Below, in pieces: positions 25,441-33,357 of a DNA stretch of 37,102 bases (position 1 is the first letter of the stretch; every line of letters starts with the position of its first letter). The stretch is taken from the NCBI GenBank assembly GCA_028683555.1, contig JAQUHN010000015.1, forward strand, positions 1 through 37,102. The letters are read 5' to 3'. A model generated the notes under the pieces. The model was given only the letters and a program-made list of their open reading frames with translations, ran no database searches and had not been told where the DNA came from. A program made the position numbers and the translations under genes. The DNA is from Geobacteraceae bacterium. GTDB taxonomy: Bacteria; Desulfobacterota; Desulfuromonadia; Geobacterales; Geobacteraceae.

Positions 25441-25985
25441 AGACCATTCCCCTTTTACTCATGACGCATCGGAATCCGTCCGTGAACAAGAGTGAGGTAG
25501 TAGCGATTCGCATCCGTTGCCGGGCATTGGTTTATGAACAGGGTAAGGTGCAAGGGCGCACGGTCGCCAGGAAACATTTGTAGCACCGCCTGATTCCCAC
25601 CATCAGAATGCTGCATCCGCTACCATGAAATTCTTTGCGAACAAGCTCTCAGATACCGCTCAGATCGAAAGGGAAAACTTCGTCTCGTTCACCTCCTTTT
25701 TTTGAATGCTTCACTAAGTAAAGCGTAACAAACTTTCCACCGTCCGCAACAAGGTAACCGGCAAGCATTGTCACAGGACTGTCAGGTAGATGTCGAAGCG
25801 GATCGGAAGAATGCAGGAGAAGCTGGAATGGGGGCGGCCGCAGCCGCTTTGGCGATAGACTGACGAGAAGCAACGTTGATGGCAAAAGAAAATATGTCCT
25901 TGGTTCCGTTGCCTCATAGGGGCTGGAGTTTCAAACGGAAAGTTTCACGGCTGTCGACCGGCCACGCCGAAGCGGAGCCCGCCGA
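25441..25985. other. 545-bp region with no convincing gene
   Basis: No reading frame here has both a good start and sensible composition. A perfect Shine-Dalgarno (AAAGGAGGTGA on the minus strand, 25689-25699) is not followed by any ATG, GTG or TTG at working distance. The promoter of the hsp20 pair must lie in the right or middle part; no clear sigma-70 or sigma-32 boxes were found. A 78-codon minus-strand frame (25649-25885) starts at TTG without ribosome site and was not accepted. Confidence 0.4.
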
Positions 25986-26573
25986 TCAGGAAATGCTCAG
26001 ATCATCGCGACGGCCAACCAGCATAATGAAATCGTCCTCCAGCACATCCAGCAGAAAACGGTTCCCCGCCTTGACTTTCTCGTTGAACTCATCAGGCGCG
26101 TAGACCATGCAGTTGACTGTTCGCGCATGACGGCTTTCAAAATCCTCCAGCAATGCATCCAGCATGTCACAGTCGATGCTGCCAATGATCATGAGCTCGA
26201 TCTCGCTGCCGACCTCCTCGTCCCCTCGGGCGGAAGAACCGAAAAGAAAAGCATGACGAACCCCGGCAAGATGTGAAAGGAGATGGCACAGTTGTCCGGG
26301 CACTCCCACGGTTTTCTGAACCAGTCTTTTCAGTTCAGGAAAAAAGAGAAAGGAAGGATTGGCCCGGAACAGCCGGCGCTTTCCCTGCCGTATCGACAGA
26401 AGGATTCCGGCCTGGTTGAGACGTGACAGTTCGCGGCTGATGCTGGCGTTCTTTTCGTCGAGAAGTTCCGCCAGCTGACTGACAAAGAATATTTCCTCGG
26501 TATGACTGAACAGCCAGCCGATCAGCTTGGCCCTGATACGCGAACCGAAAATTTTGTCGAGATAAGTATGCAT
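25986..26573 (-). CDS. HTH regulator fused to a nucleotidyltransferase-like domain
   Basis: The 195-residue protein has an ArsR/MarR-like winged helix at residues about 1-75 (FVSQLAELLDEKNASISREL, SRLNQAGILLSIRQGKRRLF) and a minimal nucleotidyltransferase-like domain from about 90 to 190. The latter shows the loop G112-S-S-A-R-G (FGSSARG), but where active family members have D-x-D (usually SDIDL) it reads S-E124-I-E126-L. Both metal-binding Asp are Glu, so it is probably inactive or altered. Such domains are often the antitoxin of HEPN pairs, but no HEPN gene is beside it. AGGA lies 5 nt before the ATG. Confidence 0.75.
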   Translation of the reverse strand: MHTYLDKIFGSRIRAKLIGWLFSHTEEIFFVSQLAELLDEKNASISRELSRLNQAGILLSIRQGKRRLFRANPSFLFFPELKRLVQKTVGVPGQLCHLLSHLAGVRHAFLFGSSARGDEEVGSEIELMIIGSIDCDMLDALLEDFESRHARTVNCMVYAPDEFNEKVKAGNRFLLDVLEDDFIMLVGRRDDLSIS

Positions 26574-26598
26574 GGAATCCTGACATTTGAGTATTTGC

Positions 26599-26638
26599 CG
26601 TAGTTGCTACACTTACTACGTCTGCCGGTATTGGTCAA
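26599..26638 (-). promoter_or_regulatory. Possible autoregulated promoter of the HTH-nucleotidyltransferase gene
   Basis: CGTAGT (26599-26604) and ACTACG (26615-26620), 10 bp apart, form a perfect inverted repeat. On the minus strand TTGACC (26638-26633) lies upstream; with a 17-bp spacer the -10 (TAAGTG, weak) would fall inside the repeat, 37 bp before the start codon. A DNA-binding product with a dyad at its own promoter suggests self-repression; this is inference. Confidence 0.35.
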
Positions 26639-26674
26639 GACCCTTGCGCCCCACGCGGGAAACCGGAACGGTTC

Positions 26675-26917
26675 TTATGATCCGTGGTTGCCGCAGTTCC
26701 CGCCGCAGCCGGTACGGCACTTGATCTGAGCCTGGGCATTACCGCCATGGGACCGGAAACAATCCACCGAGTTGCGGGTTACGAACCACTCGGCCCCCTG
26801 CTGAATCCCGTCAAGGACCCCTTCCTTGATCAGCATCAGGATGCGGAGATGGGTCGTTTCCAGTTCTTCTGCCGCTTCCAGCGCGGAAATTCTCTCCCTG
26901 ACATCGGATTGTACCAT
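26675..26917 (-). CDS. Small HTH protein with Cys-rich tail
   Basis: The 80-residue protein starts at 26917 with AAGGAG 7 nt upstream, a strong start. Residues about 8-58 look like an excisionase/MerR-type helix-turn-helix (ISALEAAEELETTHLRILML, then EGVLDGIQQGAEWFVTRNSV). The tail holds C67-x3-C71-x3-C75-x2-H78 (CRTGCGGNCGNH), which could bind a metal ion or iron-sulfur centre. A DNA-binding redox or metal sensor is a reasonable guess, not shown. It lies 101 bp before the HTH-nucleotidyltransferase gene, same direction. Confidence 0.72.
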   Translation of the reverse strand: MVQSDVRERISALEAAEELETTHLRILMLIKEGVLDGIQQGAEWFVTRNSVDCFRSHGGNAQAQIKCRTGCGGNCGNHGS

Positions 26918-26946
26918 GTGCTAGCTCCTTGATCTGCTTAGTGTGT

Positions 26947-26962
26947 CGTGATCTGGGTCACG
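26947..26962. promoter_or_regulatory. CRP/FNR-family type palindrome
   Basis: CGTGA, six bases, TCACG is symmetric and has the spacing and core of CRP-type sites (TGTGA-N6-TCACA), with one change per half. It lies between the sigma-54 promoter and the start of the Cys-rich HTH gene, where a bound protein would probably repress. Confidence 0.5.
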
Positions 26963-26975
26963 TATTTGAATACTG

Positions 26976-26991
26976 AGCATAAGCCGTGCCA
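26976..26991 (-). promoter_or_regulatory. Predicted sigma-54 promoter of the Cys-rich HTH gene
   Basis: On the minus strand TGGCACG, four bases, ATGCT matches the -24/-12 consensus (TGGCACG-N4-TTGCT) with one mismatch. The invariant GG and GC are 10 bp apart as required. Transcription would start about 45 bp before the ATG. Enhancer sites were not identified. Confidence 0.65.
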
Positions 26992-27231
26992 GTGCAGGCC
27001 ATAAACGTATCCCATTGCATTTTATGGTTTTTTCATACGTTTAACGGAAAACGGCAGCGCAGGAGAAATGTTTCGATGTGGAAAAGGAAGTCAACACTGC
27101 CTGTTCCATATGCAGAAAAGAAAACGAAATCGGCCGTTCTACGGCAACAGCGTAGAGTTGGAGCGGCATGGATGGAACTCGCCCCCTCGCGAGGCGCGAC
27201 ATGGCGGCCGTGCCTCGCGAGGATCGCAACG
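26992..27231. other. Intergenic region with twin CCTCGCGAGG palindromes
   Basis: No accepted gene. The 10-bp palindrome CCTCGCGAGG occurs twice (27185-27194 and 27213-27222); the two copies extend to an 11-bp hairpin with an 16-nt loop (27185-27195 with 27212-27222). It follows the glutamate synthase stop by about 10 bp and could help end that leftward transcript, but no T-run follows. A GTG-started 25-codon frame (CSIC motif, around 27080-27155) on the plus strand has its ribosome site too far away. Confidence 0.45.
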
Positions 27232-30200
27232 TTACTCGTCGGTAGGAACCGGCGAAGGAATATGTTCCGGCACGATCTTGACAAAGGCGGTCCGACAATG
27301 ACCGATAACCTCTTCCAGCCAGCCGGCCTCCTGCTGCTGATTGGAATGGAGCAGTTCCCGATGATACTGGAGGAGGAGCTCTTCGAGCTGGCTTATGTCA
27401 TCCTGGTCCAGGTCGCGAATTTCCACGGATGCGCCCCGGGCTATCCGGCGGCGGAGAGCTTCACGGTCCATACCCAGCTCCGGATCGAGGCGGCAGTACA
27501 CCACCCCGCCGGTCATGCCGGAACAGATCCAGGGACCAGGGTCACCGAGCACCACGACCTGCCCAGCCGTCATATATTCAAAGGCGAATCCTTTCAGGTT
27601 GGCCCGATCGGCCAGCAGGCCGCTAGAGTCTTCGAGGGGCTTGCTGATACGCCCCCCCAAGACCACCTGCGCCCCGGAAAGGCGGATGCAGGCCCGACTG
27701 TCGGCATCCCCCTGGACGAAAAAGGTTCCGCCCTGGGCACCGTTTGCCAGGCCCTTGCCGACCACCCCGCCGACCCTGACGCCATGGCGGTTTTCGCCCT
27801 TCAGCACGATTATCCTGCCGCCGCCGGCTGATTTGCCCACCCCGTCCTGGGCGCCGCCTTCTACCAGGATGGTGAGCGGGTCGCTGGCAAAGGCACCGAG
27901 GCCGTTACCGGGGGTGGAATCGCAGCGGAAATGGAGGAAAGCCTCGCGGGCGTTCAAGAGCCGGCCGTCCCAGCGGGCCCGGGTCAGCGCGCCGGCAAGA
28001 TAGGTGCCGATGGCACGGTCGGAACTGGAGGCGGTGCCGTCATTGTAGTGAACCCGCTCGTCGCCCCCCTCGAAGGCCTCGGTTACCAGGCCCGAGATGA
28101 GAGAGGTCAGATAGTTCAGCGGCTTGCGGATGATCCTGACCGCATCGTCGTCGCGACGGATCTCTCCCGGCGGCGGCGGGGCGAAGAGCCCGGAAAGGTC
28201 GAGGCGATCGAGACCTCTGACCTGTTCCAGGAGATGGGCCTGGCCCACCAGGTCCTGGGTGCGACGAAAGCCGAGCTTGGCGGTAACAGTCCGGATCTCC
28301 CGGCCCAGCGCCCGGAAGAAGGTGGTCTGGTAAATGACGCCATTCTCCAGCACCCGGGGCACAAAACGTTTCAGGCCCTTTTGCCGTGCTTCTTCGGGAG
28401 TCTCGATCTGGGTGGCGATGCCCACATGACAGGTTCCCAAGTGGCAGCTGCGACAGGCGGTGCAACCAATGACCACCATGGCCATGGTGCCGAAACCGAC
28501 CCGGTTGGCGCCCAGCAGCATCAGTTTCACCACATCGCGGCCGGTCTTGGCGCCGCCGTCGGCCCAGATTTCCACCCGGGAGCGCATACCCGCCTCCACC
28601 AGCGCGCAGTGCGCTTCCCGCACCCCTATTTCAAGCGGAAAGCCGACGAATTTTACCGCATGCCGGCGCGCCGCACCGGTGCCGCCGTCATAGCCGCTGA
28701 TGGTGATAATGTCCGCACCGGCTTTGGCAATGCCGAGCGAGATGGTGCCGATCCCTGCCACCGACGGCACTTTCACCGATATCCGGGCGTGGGGATTGGC
28801 GGTCCGCAGTTCCTCGACGATCTGGGCCAGGTCTTCAATGGAATAGATATCGTGGTTGTTGGAAGGGGAAATGAGGGTGACCCCGGGAACCGCATGCCGT
28901 GCAGCGGCGATCTTGTCCGTCACCTTGAAACCCGGCAGATGACCCCCCTCTCCCGGCTTCGCGCCCTGGCCGACCTTGATTTCCAGGAAATCCACCGAGT
29001 TCAGGTACTCCATGGTCACGCCGAACCTTCCGGAAGCTATCTGCTGCCCGCGGTTGGCGCGGTATTTCCCCAGCATGTCGGCAATCTCTCCCCCTTCGCC
29101 GTTCATGCAGATGATATTCAGGCGCCGTGCCGATTCCGCGTAGATGCGGAACGGAATCTCTCCCTGGGAACCGAAGCTCATGGCCGAGATGAGGATCGGC
29201 AGATCATGATTGCCGATCGACATGTCCACTTCCTCCGGATCCACGGCAATCTCCTCCCGGAAACGGAAATCGGCCAGGTGGCGAACCGCCAGCGGGTACT
29301 CCACCTCATATTGTCGCACCAGGCGGGAAAGTTCGGCGAAGTTCTCCTCCATTTTGGCCACCTGTCCGACCATTTTCCAGATACGGGAATAGATTCGAAA
29401 CTGGTTCTCCATCGGTTGCCGTTTGCTGCTGCGGGCCACGGCGCACCGCTCCCGGCCGTCTGCCTCCAGCTTTTCGAGCGTCAGTCCGATCTCCGCGGAG
29501 CCGCAGAAATTCGGCACGCCGAACAACTCGGCCATTTGGTGGGAAAGGCCGACCGAGGCAAAATATCGGCCGTAGCCCCCCAGTTCGTGGGTACCCATGG
29601 TGGAGATCACCTTTTCCAGGCCGGTCGTTACTACTGCCAGGAGGTTGCCAAGGCCGTTCTCCTCCGCATCGGCCAGCTCCCACATGAGGTACGGGCAGAG
29701 CGCATCGGCGCCCATGCCGAGCAGGAAGACCAGGTCGTGGAGATTGCGCAGTGCCCCGGAGCGGACCACCAGCGAAATGCGCCGCCGGAGGCTCTCTCCG
29801 GCCGGAGTTTGCGCCTCGCGCAGGGCGCGGTGCACAACCGCGACCGCCAGGCCAGGATCGAGGAATGCCGTCTTTCCGACAAAAGCGGCGCCGTCGTCGA
29901 GCAGCAGAAGCCGGCAGCCGCGGGAGACCGCCGACACGGCATCATTGCGCAGCCGTTCCAGGGCATCGGTTAGTGATTCAGCGGGACGGAGGGCACAGCT
30001 GAGAGTCCGGTAGCGGCCGCGGCCGGAAGAAAAGAAACCGAGCAGGTCTTCCAGGGTGCAGCTCCCGGCTTTGCGCGCCACCTCCCGATCCGGGGTCGCC
30101 TTTGCTTCGCGTCTCCCGCCGGTCAGCAAGGGTATTTCCAACAGTACCGCATCATGACCGCCACGGCGCAGGACCGGGCGGGGACCCAGCACGACACGGG

Positions 30201-31767
30201 TCGAAAAATGCTCCATTTCCCGTTCACGGTCGATGGCCGGATTGGTCACCACAGCCACCTGTTCCTTGAAAAAATCGGCAATATTCTGCCGCAGCGAAGA
30301 AAGGGCGGCCAGCGGCCCGTCGTAGCCGAGCGATGCGATGGGCTCGCGCCTGTTTACCGCCGACTGTCGCAGGGAAACAAGGTCACTGGTCTTCCAGGCA
30401 TTGGCCGCCAGCAGGTTCTCCTGGTTGAGCACGGCCGTCCTGTGGAACGAAGAGCCCCGCGCCGCTGGAGCAGCGGCAAGCTCTTGTCCGCTGAATAGTT
30501 CCCGGCCATGGGCAGCCAGATCGGTTCTTTTGCCGATCGCAGCCAGGGTTTCCGCAATAAGTTGCCGATGGTCGAAAATCTGTAGCGGTTTGCCTGGAAA
30601 GATGCGAATGCCGACCTTTTCACCCGGGGCCAGGGGGCGTGGATCGGTAAGGATCTCGCTGTGTGGTACCACCCCCAGCTCCGAAGAAGCAAAGATTTCC
30701 TCTTCCGTCTCGCCGAACCAGAGCGGGCGGAGACCAAGCGCATCGACGCTGAAAACGCACCGGTCACCGAAACGGGCGATGACGGCGGCCGGCCCCTGGG
30801 CCGAAGCCGAAAGGAAGCGGCGGAACAGCCCGTACATGCTCTGCAGCTCTCCGGTCATGCGATCCATTTCGCTGAAAATGGGCGGAAAAACCATCTCCAG
30901 GGCGGCAAACAGCGATAAACCGTGGCGGAACATGAGCCCTTCCAGCAGCCGGTTCAGGTCTTGGGAATCGCTGCCGCCGGGCGGCAGATCGACGCCCATC
31001 ATGCGCGCCTCGTCACGGAGTCTTTCAATGGTGTTGATCTCGCCGTTGTGCGCCAGCAGACCGAACGGCTGAGCCCGCAGCACGGTCGGCAGGGTGTTGG
31101 TGGAATAACGGCTGTGACCGATGGTGAGAGACGAAAGAAAATCGCGCCGCTTCAGGTCGGGATAGTAACGGGGTAGTATCTCCGGAGCACCGTGGACCTT
31201 GTAGGCGGCAACATATCCTGAAAGGGAAGCAACATGCACCGGGGTTTCCCGCTCGATTTCCGCGGCCAGGGAAGCGAGCAGTGCGGGAGCCCGTTTCGGT
31301 TCGGGACAACGGAGGGCAAGCTGCCAGAAAAAGGGTTCCGAACGACGGGCATTGGCCGCCAGGGCCTCGCTCCGGACCGGACCGGGCCGTTCCGTCAGGA
31401 CCTCCAGCCCGTTGTCGGCAAAACGCTGCAACATATTTTTCATCAGCGAAGGATCCGCCGTCATGGCATCACGGGGGACCAAAAGGTGGCCGAGGGCAAA
31501 TGCCGGTGACTCCGCCAAATCCCCGGCAAGTCCCGCCTCCTCCAGCGCCTCCCGCCAGAGCAGGCGCGGGATATCGGTCAGCACACCGCAGCCGTCACCC
31601 TCGCCGTTTATCTCCCCGGCACGATGACCCATCTTCACCAGCGCCTCGATTGTCCGCTGCAGGTTGCCGTGGGTTGGCCGCCCCAACTTGTTGCAATAAC
31701 AGATAATCGCGCAGCCATCGTGCTCTGCGGGCAGCAATCCCTTGGCAATATTCCAGTGCCTGTTCAT
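27232..31767 (-). CDS. gltB: Glutamate synthase large subunit (GOGAT)
   Basis: The 1511-residue enzyme moves the amide nitrogen of glutamine onto 2-oxoglutarate. Order: N-terminal glutamine amidotransferase with likely nucleophile C19 (EHDGCAII; preceding residues would be removed), domain to about 400; central domain (about 440-720); FMN/synthase domain (about 820-1190; ISAMSFGSQG, VKVPSVAGIG, SGYDGGTGAA); the Fe-S cluster Cys near 1101-1115 (GCTACRSCHLGTC, C-x5-C-x4-C with an extra Cys); and the C-terminal beta-helix (to 1511). GGGAGGAG lies just before the ATG. No gltD small subunit adjoins it, so the electron donor is open. Confidence 0.92.
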   Translation of the reverse strand: MNRHWNIAKGLLPAEHDGCAIICYCNKLGRPTHGNLQRTIEALVKMGHRAGEINGEGDGCGVLTDIPRLLWREALEEAGLAGDLAESPAFALGHLLVPRDAMTADPSLMKNMLQRFADNGLEVLTERPGPVRSEALAANARRSEPFFWQLALRCPEPKRAPALLASLAAEIERETPVHVASLSGYVAAYKVHGAPEILPRYYPDLKRRDFLSSLTIGHSRYSTNTLPTVLRAQPFGLLAHNGEINTIERLRDEARMMGVDLPPGGSDSQDLNRLLEGLMFRHGLSLFAALEMVFPPIFSEMDRMTGELQSMYGLFRRFLSASAQGPAAVIARFGDRCVFSVDALGLRPLWFGETEEEIFASSELGVVPHSEILTDPRPLAPGEKVGIRIFPGKPLQIFDHRQLIAETLAAIGKRTDLAAHGRELFSGQELAAAPAARGSSFHRTAVLNQENLLAANAWKTSDLVSLRQSAVNRREPIASLGYDGPLAALSSLRQNIADFFKEQVAVVTNPAIDREREMEHFSTRVVLGPRPVLRRGGHDAVLLEIPLLTGGRREAKATPDREVARKAGSCTLEDLLGFFSSGRGRYRTLSCALRPAESLTDALERLRNDAVSAVSRGCRLLLLDDGAAFVGKTAFLDPGLAVAVVHRALREAQTPAGESLRRRISLVVRSGALRNLHDLVFLLGMGADALCPYLMWELADAEENGLGNLLAVVTTGLEKVISTMGTHELGGYGRYFASVGLSHQMAELFGVPNFCGSAEIGLTLEKLEADGRERCAVARSSKRQPMENQFRIYSRIWKMVGQVAKMEENFAELSRLVRQYEVEYPLAVRHLADFRFREEIAVDPEEVDMSIGNHDLPILISAMSFGSQGEIPFRIYAESARRLNIICMNGEGGEIADMLGKYRANRGQQIASGRFGVTMEYLNSVDFLEIKVGQGAKPGEGGHLPGFKVTDKIAAARHAVPGVTLISPSNNHDIYSIEDLAQIVEELRTANPHARISVKVPSVAGIGTISLGIAKAGADIITISGYDGGTGAARRHAVKFVGFPLEIGVREAHCALVEAGMRSRVEIWADGGAKTGRDVVKLMLLGANRVGFGTMAMVVIGCTACRSCHLGTCHVGIATQIETPEEARQKGLKRFVPRVLENGVIYQTTFFRALGREIRTVTAKLGFRRTQDLVGQAHLLEQVRGLDRLDLSGLFAPPPPGEIRRDDDAVRIIRKPLNYLTSLISGLVTEAFEGGDERVHYNDGTASSSDRAIGTYLAGALTRARWDGRLLNAREAFLHFRCDSTPGNGLGAFASDPLTILVEGGAQDGVGKSAGGGRIIVLKGENRHGVRVGGVVGKGLANGAQGGTFFVQGDADSRACIRLSGAQVVLGGRISKPLEDSSGLLADRANLKGFAFEYMTAGQVVVLGDPGPWICSGMTGGVVYCRLDPELGMDREALRRRIARGASVEIRDLDQDDISQLEELLLQYHRELLHSNQQQEAGWLEEVIGHCRTAFVKIVPEHIPSPVPTDE

Positions 31768-31808
31768 GAACTCCTCCCGGATACGAATCGATCTTCATCA
31801 AGAAGAAT

Positions 31809-31837
31809 CTATTCGTGAAATCGAGCCAACCGTCAAG
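31809..31837 (-). promoter_or_regulatory. Possible promoter of the glutamate synthase gene
   Basis: On the minus strand TTGACG, a 17-bp spacer and AATAGA lie 42 bp before the start codon. The -35 is good, the -10 poor. Confidence 0.35.
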
Positions 31838-32076
31838 CAAAAATTCCCCCCGCAGACAGGCAGCAACCTACCAGCGAGCAGCCGAAAGCGGAACGAACCG
31901 CACTCCGTACGACAATCATAGCTCACTTCCGGGAGCTGTAAACGGCCAGATTCTATTCCGTGACCCGGAACGCTGGACATTTAGGCCATGATGCCGGATA
32001 CTTGCTAATGAATCCGGCGCGCCAGCGTCACAATTTCTGCACAATACCGAACAGAACAGCGTAAAGGAGTGAAGGT
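31838..32076. other. Intergenic region between the glutamate synthase and the small membrane protein
   Basis: No gene is supported. GCCGGAT (31993-31999) and ATCCGGC (32012-32018) form a 7-bp hairpin with a 12-nt loop, without a T-run. A ribosome site AAAGGAG precedes the next gene at its right end. I found no convincing promoter for that gene. Confidence 0.4.
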
Positions 32077-32439
32077 ATGAAAGGATTTTTCATCAGGTGG
32101 CTGATTCACGGCCTGTCCCTCGTGGTAGTGGTCAATATCATCACCGGAATCCGCGTGGACAATTGGCAGACCATGGCAGTTGCCGCGCTGGTGCTCGGAT
32201 TGCTGAACGCATTTCTGCGCCCCGTACTGCTTCTTTTCACCCTGCCTATCAACATCCTGACCCTCGGGTTGCTCACCCTGTTCATCAACGCCGGCCTTTT
32301 CGCCCTGGCCTCCTGGCTCGTCAGGGGTTTCTTTGTCGACGGCTTCTGGAACGCCTTTTTCGGCGCGCTGGTATTCAGCATAACCAGCGGACTGCTCAAC
32401 TTTATGTTCAATCCGGAGCGCGACACCATCAGGAGATAG
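32077..32439 (+). CDS. Small four-helix membrane protein (YvlD/DUF360, 'phage holin family')
   Basis: The 120-residue protein has four predicted membrane helices (about 5-25, 31-50, 53-78 and 88-110) with the family blocks LVLGLLNAFLRPVLLLFTLP and INILTLGLLTLFINA. Despite the database name often given, it is chromosomal, common in bacteria and not part of a phage here. Its function is not established. AAAGGAG precedes the ATG. Confidence 0.82.
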   Translation: MKGFFIRWLIHGLSLVVVVNIITGIRVDNWQTMAVAALVLGLLNAFLRPVLLLFTLPINILTLGLLTLFINAGLFALASWLVRGFFVDGFWNAFFGALVFSITSGLLNFMFNPERDTIRR

Positions 32440-32544
32440 GCAGCCTTAGCAGCATCCTGCTGCGTAGCGGCGCTTTGCCGCTGAATGTTCCCGCTACGTT
32501 ACGCCTCCGAACAGCTCGCTGAATTGGCCTTACCTACTGAATTG

Positions 32545-32573
32545 TTGACGAAAATTTCCATTTATGGTCTACT
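32545..32573 (+). promoter_or_regulatory. Predicted promoter of folK, compatible with a leaderless transcript
   Basis: TTGACG, a 17-bp spacer and TCTACT (4 of 6) end 7 bp before the folK ATG. Transcription would start at or next to the A of the start codon. Confidence 0.5.
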
Positions 32574-32580
32574 CGGAACC

Positions 32581-33069
32581 ATGGAATTCATAACCTACGT
32601 AGGTCTCGGCTCGAACCTCGGCGACCGGGAACTGAACCTCCTTAGAGCAGTCGCTGAAATCGGCAAGATCCCTGAATCACGCATCACGGCCCTGTCAGGC
32701 TTCTATGACACGGAGCCGGTCGGGCCGGTATCCCAGGATTCTTTTCTGAACGCCGTGCTCCGCCTCGACACCTCCCTCACCCCCTACCAGCTGCTTGCGG
32801 ACCTGCAACGGATCGAGACGGACGTATTCCACCGGGAAAGAACGGTAGCCCAGGGCCCCCGCACCATGGATCTGGATCTGCTCCTCTACGACGCCATCGT
32901 GATGGAAAGCGAGATACTCACCATTCCTCATCCCCGGCTTCACGAGCGTCGATTCGTCCTTGTCCCGCTGGCTGAAATAGCACCTGACCAGATACATCCT
33001 CTCCTCGGTAAAACCATGACCGAACTCCTCCGCGATCTGCCAACGGGACAGAGAGTTACCAAAATTTAG
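32581..33069 (+). CDS. folK: 2-amino-4-hydroxy-6-hydroxymethyldihydropteridine pyrophosphokinase FolK
   Basis: FolK passes pyrophosphate from ATP to the pterin in folate synthesis. The 162-residue protein starts at ATG 32581 (MEFITYVGLGSNLGDR); a longer in-frame start at 32485 adds residues outside the family. Key blocks: YVGLGSNLGDR, FYDTEPVG, and RTMDLDLLLYD with the Mg-binding Asp pair, then IPHPRLHERRFVLVPLAEIAP. No ribosome site is seen before the ATG. It is 9 bp ahead of the TRASH-domain gene. Confidence 0.94.
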   Translation: MEFITYVGLGSNLGDRELNLLRAVAEIGKIPESRITALSGFYDTEPVGPVSQDSFLNAVLRLDTSLTPYQLLADLQRIETDVFHRERTVAQGPRTMDLDLLLYDAIVMESEILTIPHPRLHERRFVLVPLAEIAPDQIHPLLGKTMTELLRDLPTGQRVTKI

Positions 33070-33078
33070 GAAAAACGT

Positions 33079-33357
33079 ATGATCAGACTGCTTTTCTACC
33101 TCCTAATAGGCTATGCCCTTTATCAGCTCATCAAAGGTTTCCTGCGAAAAAACAGAGCATCGACCCCGCGCCGAACGGAAGAGATGGAGACTTTCCGGGA
33201 TCCGGTCTGCGGAGTGTATGTGACCAGGGAAGACGCTGTCATGGGAAAGCTCGGAGGAAAAAATATCTACTTTTGCTCAACGGAATGCCTGGAAAAGTAC
33301 CGCCAGGATTGTACCAATACATCAACACACGCACATGAATCAGGAGGAAACAAATGA
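33079..33357 (+). CDS. Membrane-anchored TRASH/YHS-type metal-binding protein
   Basis: The 92-residue protein has one N-terminal membrane helix (about 4-22) and a small TRASH/YHS-like domain with C44 (DPVCGVYV), C66 and C70 ([11 protein letters not shown]), the usual ligands for a heavy metal. It probably faces the cytoplasm, judging from the basic residues after the helix, but the topology is not certain. AGGA lies 8 nt upstream. Its last codons overlap the transaldolase start by 4 bp (ATGA), so the two are coupled. Confidence 0.82.
   Translation: MIRLLFYLLIGYALYQLIKGFLRKNRASTPRRTEEMETFRDPVCGVYVTREDAVMGKLGGKNIYFCSTECLEKYRQDCTNTSTHAHESGGNK

Noticed and set aside
25649-25885. 78-codon minus-strand frame
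   Set aside because: TTG start without ribosome site; only its end contains a strong Shine-Dalgarno, which itself leads nowhere.
25876-26103. 75-codon plus-strand frame
   Set aside because: No ribosome site and its second half lies opposite the HTH-nucleotidyltransferase gene.
26986-27831. 281-codon plus-strand frame reaching into the glutamate synthase gene
   Set aside because: Most of it overlaps the real gene end; composition is Arg-rich and shapeless.
27931-29973. 680-codon frame opposite the glutamate synthase gene
   Set aside because: The opposite strand has all conserved GOGAT motifs; the antisense product has none and begins without a ribosome site.
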